Below, one piece after another: positions 33,198 through 36,420 of a stretch of 36,420 nt of DNA. The notes below the pieces were generated by a model. The model was not told the origin of the DNA. It made no database searches and saw nothing but the letters and a program-made list of their open reading frames with translations. The stretch lies in assembly GCF_900290235.1 (NCBI RefSeq), contig NZ_OLMK01000022.1, forward strand, positions 1 through 36,420, in the 5' to 3' direction. Within the stretch, counting starts at the first letter, position 1; the number at the start of each line of letters is the position of its first letter. This DNA comes from Streptomyces sp. MA5143a. GTDB taxonomy: Bacteria; Actinomycetota; Actinomycetes; Streptomycetales; Streptomycetaceae. The translations under genes were made by a program, and so were the position numbers.

Positions 33198-33832
33198 CCC
33201 TCATCGCGCTCCGGGGCGCCCGCGTCCGCTACGGCCCCCTGGAGGCCCTGCACGGCCTCACGCTCGCCGCGCCGGGCCCCGGTCTGACCGTCCTGCTGGG
33301 CCGCAACGGCTCCGGTCGTACGACCGCGCTCGGGGCCCTCGCGGGCACGGTGCCGCTCTCCGCAGGGGCCGTGGAGTGGGACGGCACCGATATCACGCGG
33401 CTGCCGGCGTACGAGCGGGCCCGGCGGGGCCTCGTCCTCGTACCCGAGCGGCGGGCGGTCTTCGCCTCGCTCACCGTGCGCGAGAACCTCGAACTCGCCG
33501 CGCGGGACGTCGTCCCCGCCCTGGCGGCGTACCCGGCGCTCGAACCACTGCTGCCCCGCCGGGCCGGCACCCTCTCCGGCGGTGAGCAGCGCATGCTCGC
33601 GCTCTCCCGCGCCCTCCTGGCACGCGCGCGTGTCGTCCTCGTCGACGAGCCGGCCCAGGGCATGTCACCGGCGGTCGCGGCACGCACGTACGCCCTGCTG
33701 AGCGGTCTGGACGCCTGTGTGGTCGTCGCCGAGCAGCGCCTGCCGCCGGCGCTGCGGGAGGCGTCCGCGCTCGTCTACGAACTGCGGCGCGGCACGGTGG
33801 CGTTCTGCGGCGAGGCCGCCGAACTGCCCTGA
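33194..33832 (+). CDS. LivF-type ABC ATPase with Arg in place of the Walker A Lys
   Basis: 212 residues from the GTG at 33194 (GTGA overlap with the fusion gene). The order fits LivF: Walker A region GRNGSGRTT (36-44), LVLVPERRAVFASLTVRENLELAA, signature LSGGEQRMLALSRALL, Walker B VVLVDEPAQGMSP, and VVAEQRL where LivF proteins normally have VEQN instead of the switch His. Codon 33317-33319 is CGT, so residue 42, the Walker A lysine, is arginine. This usually cripples ATP hydrolysis. The protein is also slightly short. In a heteromeric LivG/LivF pair this could leave one working and one degenerate site, as in asymmetric ABC proteins. Confidence 0.88.
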   Translation: MTLIALRGARVRYGPLEALHGLTLAAPGPGLTVLLGRNGSGRTTALGALAGTVPLSAGAVEWDGTDITRLPAYERARRGLVLVPERRAVFASLTVRENLELAARDVVPALAAYPALEPLLPRRAGTLSGGEQRMLALSRALLARARVVLVDEPAQGMSPAVAARTYALLSGLDACVVVAEQRLPPALREASALVYELRRGTVAFCGEAAELP

Positions 33833-33847
33833 GCGCGGGGGAAGGAC

Positions 33848-33885
33848 GCGGGTCCCGTCCGGGCGGCGCGCCGGACGGGACCCGC
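33848..33885. terminator. Bidirectional terminator between livF-like and rpf-like genes
   Basis: GCGGGTCCCGTCCGG, 8-nt loop, CCGGACGGGACCCGC: a perfect 15-bp stem, 16 bp after the ATPase stop and 22 bp beyond the stop of the convergent Rpf gene. Confidence 0.9.
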
Positions 33886-33907
33886 GGGCACGGTGCCGGG
33901 AGGGTGC

Positions 33908-34693
<786 letters not shown>

Positions 34694-34700
34694 TCAGCCC

Positions 34701-34753
34701 CGTCCGCCGGCGGGGTGGTGCGGTCGAGCCGGCTGTGGTGCGGTCGGCGGACG
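34701..34753 (-). ncRNA. Structured 5' leader of the rpf-like mRNA
   Basis: The leader of about 160 nt contains a 9-bp long-range helix CGTCCGCCG / CGGCGGACG (34701-34709 with 34745-34753) enclosing two copies of GGTGCGGTCG. Some Streptomyces cell-wall hydrolase genes carry c-di-AMP (ydaO) riboswitches in such leaders. The diagnostic ydaO sequences are not visible here, so only a structured leader is claimed. Confidence 0.35.
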
Positions 34754-34786
34754 TACCCGAGCGGTGCTCGTTGCACACGGCCCGGG

Positions 34787-34816
34787 AATCTAGGGAACTT
34801 GACTGGTTGTCAGCAA
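34787..34816 (-). promoter_or_regulatory. Promoter of the rpf-like gene
   Basis: On the minus strand TTGCTG (34816-34811), an 18-nt spacer and TAGATT (34792-34787). Both hexamers are close to the sigma-HrdB consensus. Transcription would start near 34780, giving a leader of about 160 nt. Confidence 0.5.
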
Positions 34817-35158
34817 CTGATCGCCCGTCCTCCGAGGCCAGTTCACCATTACCGCCAGTAGCAGCCAATTCCAGCCACCCACTTCATTCCCTGATTTCCG
34901 GATTTGTCGACCACGGACCGCCATGATCTGTGAGCCACTTCACCGCGGCAAGTACCTGGACAGTCGCATGAGTTGACGTGGAGTAACCGATTCCGCGGGC
35001 GGATTCACCCTGCGCGCCGGATGGTTCGATTCCATTCGTCCCCGAGCGTGACTCCGGCCACAGAAAGCCCGTTGTCTCCTGCATGAGCCGGAACCTCCGT
35101 GCTCACGGGCCGGGCGCCACCCGGCATCCGACACGCACCGCATCCCGAGGAGCCACCC
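34817..35158. other. Intergenic region upstream of the rpf-like gene and the 256-residue gene
   Basis: Nothing coding is supported. GATGG-TTCGATT-CCATT (35020-35036) looks exactly like a tRNA T-arm and is followed by CGTCCCC. However, no matching GGGGACG acceptor strand or anticodon arm lies upstream, so it is not a tRNA gene. The plus-strand gene at 35159 has GAGGAG at 35146-35151. Confidence 0.5.
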
Positions 35159-35929
35159 GTGCCGCGCATGCTCGAGGTCAGCGACGAGGTACGCGCCGAG
35201 ATCGGCGACGAAGAAGCCGACCGGCTGCTCGCCGGAGAGAACGCCCCCGGCGGCTACGACTGCACGTCCTGCCGTACCCCGGGGGACTCCGAGCAGGAGC
35301 GCACCAGCACCGTCCTGTTCGTCGGCGACGAGACCGCCGTGCTCGCCTTCGCCCACGCCACCTGCCTGCCCTCCCAGGTCGTCCAGGTCACCGAGGAGCA
35401 GTTGCAGGGCGCCGCCCGGTCCATCGCCGGATCGGCCGCGCCGCAGGCCGCGCCCGAGCAGGCCGTGCTCGGTGTCACCAGCGGACTGATCCTGCTCAGC
35501 GGCGAGTTGCACCCGGCGCTCGTGGTCGAGCCGACCGCGCCGATCGCCCGCCCGGGCACCACCGGCGCCGGCGACGACTTCCTGCCGCTGCTCATCGAGC
35601 AGGGCTTCATGCCGCTCCCCCAGATCGACTCCGTGCCGCCCGTGCTGCACGGCTGGTCGGTACTGCTCGCGATGGGCCAACTGCACGCCATTCTTCAGCC
35701 GGGCCCCGCCGGCGGCACCCCGGTCGCCTGGTGGCAGGCGCACCAGGCGCTCCAGGTCGCCGACAGCTGGCGGGCCGCGGCGAACAAGCACCAGCAGGTG
35801 CTGCTGTTCGCGGCGCCGGTCGGGTCGATCGGGCGCCAGCCGCGGGAGGACCTGCTGCGGGACGCCCTCGACAAGGCCGCGGCGAACGGCAAGTTGGTGG
35901 CCGCGACGCTGCCGCTCGCCGGCACCTGA
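35159..35929 (+). CDS. Conserved Streptomyces protein with CxxC...HxxC motif, function unknown
   Basis: 256 residues from a GTG at 35159, 7 nt after GAGGAG. No named family is recognised. After an acidic helix (VSDEVRAEIGDEEADRLLAGE) comes GGYDCTSC...AFAHATCLPSQVV, in which C35, C38, H66 and C69 are spaced like a zinc-binding set. The remainder alternates strands and helices: LGVTSGLILLSGELHPALVVEPT, DDFLPLLIEQGFMPLPQI, HGWSVLLAMGQLHAILQPG and WQAHQALQVADSWRAAANKHQQVLLFAAP. There is no signal peptide or membrane helix, so it is cytoplasmic. It is probably monocistronic, since a hairpin follows. The GTG start is chosen over the longer open frame because of the ribosome site. Confidence 0.8.
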   Translation: MPRMLEVSDEVRAEIGDEEADRLLAGENAPGGYDCTSCRTPGDSEQERTSTVLFVGDETAVLAFAHATCLPSQVVQVTEEQLQGAARSIAGSAAPQAAPEQAVLGVTSGLILLSGELHPALVVEPTAPIARPGTTGAGDDFLPLLIEQGFMPLPQIDSVPPVLHGWSVLLAMGQLHAILQPGPAGGTPVAWWQAHQALQVADSWRAAANKHQQVLLFAAPVGSIGRQPREDLLRDALDKAAANGKLVAATLPLAGT

Positions 35930-35948
35930 CGGCCGCCCCGGTCGCACC

Positions 35949-35977
35949 GCGCCCCGCGGGATCCCCGCCCGGGGCGC
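35949..35977 (+). terminator. Hairpin after the 256-residue gene
   Basis: GCGCCCCG (35949-35956) pairs with CGGGGCGC (35970-35977) across a 13-nt loop, 20 bp after the stop codon and 22 bp before the next start. Confidence 0.5.
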
Positions 35978-35998
35978 GGCCCCCGGGCCGGAGGCTGA

Positions 35999-36420
35999 AT
36001 GGTGTACGGCCCGCATCCCTTGCCCGGCGGGGTCGTTGGCTCAGACGTGCACGCATTTGACGTTCCCCGCCGCCAGTCCTACTCGTCGATCCCGTCCATG
36101 CGGCCGACACAGGACCCTTCGGGCGGCCCATCGACCACACCGATCTACGACGCGCTCTACGCGGAGTGGGTCCGGTCCTATCGGGCCCTGCCGGGCGACC
36201 GGCACGGCGAGGAGGAGCTGGGCTTCACCGGGTTCGGGAACCTCCACCACGGCTCGGGCGGCCAGCGCTCGGGCTCGTACGGTTCCCGGCACTCGGCCGG
36301 GCATCTCGCGACCCAGCGCGACACCCAGTCCGGCCAGACCACCACGACGACCACCATGTGGCAGGCGGTCGGCCGGATCCCCACCGGCCACACGGGGATG
36401 CACCACATCCCGTCCCCACT
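35999..36420 (+). CDS. Partial gene of unknown function, 3' end outside the window
   Basis: The plus-strand frame is open from the ATG at 35999 (GGAGG 5 nt upstream) to the window end, at least 140 residues with no stop. The sequence is rich in Ser, Gly, Thr, Gln and His, with PSTTPIYDALYAEWVRSYRALPGD and EEELGFTGFGNL, then a Thr run within GQTTTTTTMWQAVGRIPTGHTG. It looks intrinsically disordered. The TPIYDALYAEW segment resembles small conserved Streptomyces proteins of unknown function (possibly the DUF6643 group, from memory). There is no signal peptide. Confidence 0.65.
   Translation, partial: MVYGPHPLPGGVVGSDVHAFDVPRRQSYSSIPSMRPTQDPSGGPSTTPIYDALYAEWVRSYRALPGDRHGEEELGFTGFGNLHHGSGGQRSGSYGSRHSAGHLATQRDTQSGQTTTTTTMWQAVGRIPTGHTGMHHIPSP

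Noticed and set aside
34965..35045. tRNA gene on the plus strand
   Set aside because: A good T-arm is present, but no acceptor 5' strand GGGGACG, D-arm or 7-nt anticodon loop with a proper stem can be fitted upstream.

Overview
The window is high-GC actinobacterial DNA with the codon bias, GTG/TTG starts, long intergenic hairpins and gene families of a Streptomyces chromosome. Particularly telling are two streptogrisin proteases, a SepF paralogue, a DUF5685 protein, a cysteine-type leader peptide and a secreted Rpf-LysM protein. From memory, the order dinB-like / dnaE2 ... SepF-like / acyl-CoA dehydrogenase resembles the SCO1738-SCO1750 part of S. coelicolor. I could not check this.

Layout. 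(1) 1-1357: a TnpB-like RuvC protein, cut by the window edge. (2) 1481-1930: a small cupin gene behind two near-identical palindromes. (3) 1945-6479: an SOS-type mutasome unit, dnaE2 plus a catalytically degenerate Y-family polymerase joined by an ATGA overlap, with a GAAC-N4-GTTC LexA-type box upstream. (4) 6621-7712: a membrane protein. (5) 7827-10348: two secreted serine protease precursors, close to streptogrisins D and B. (6) 10597-14300: a flavin monooxygenase carrying an in-frame 33-bp minisatellite, an FAD/NAD(P)-binding protein, and a divergent cysteine-type leader peptide with no gene to control. (7) 14454-17655: DUF5685, a SepF-like cell-division protein and a glutaryl-CoA-dehydrogenase-like enzyme. 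(8) 17736-22497: an MFS exporter, a PIG-V-type membrane mannosyltransferase, a PAP2 phosphatase and an I78-type peptidase inhibitor. (9) 22876-27667: an orphan cytochrome oxidase subunit I whose 3' end overlaps a WYL regulator by 92 bp, then a two-gene glycosyltransferase unit. (10) 27840-33832: a divergent branched-chain-amino-acid-type ABC importer. A lipoprotein and a solute-binding lipoprotein are on the minus strand. A Cys/His membrane protein, a LivH-LivM-LivG triple fusion and a LivF with an altered Walker A are on the plus strand. (11) 33908-36420: an Rpf-LysM cell wall hydrolase, a conserved protein with a CxxC...HxxC motif, and a partial unknown gene running off the end.

There is no CRISPR array, complete tRNA, rRNA or intact insertion sequence. 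The most unusual items are the repeat expansion inside the flavin monooxygenase, the importer locus (triple fusion, Lys-to-Arg Walker A, Cys/His membrane protein), the orphan leader peptide, and the TnpB-like protein that keeps its RuvC triad but has no zinc-ribbon cysteines.
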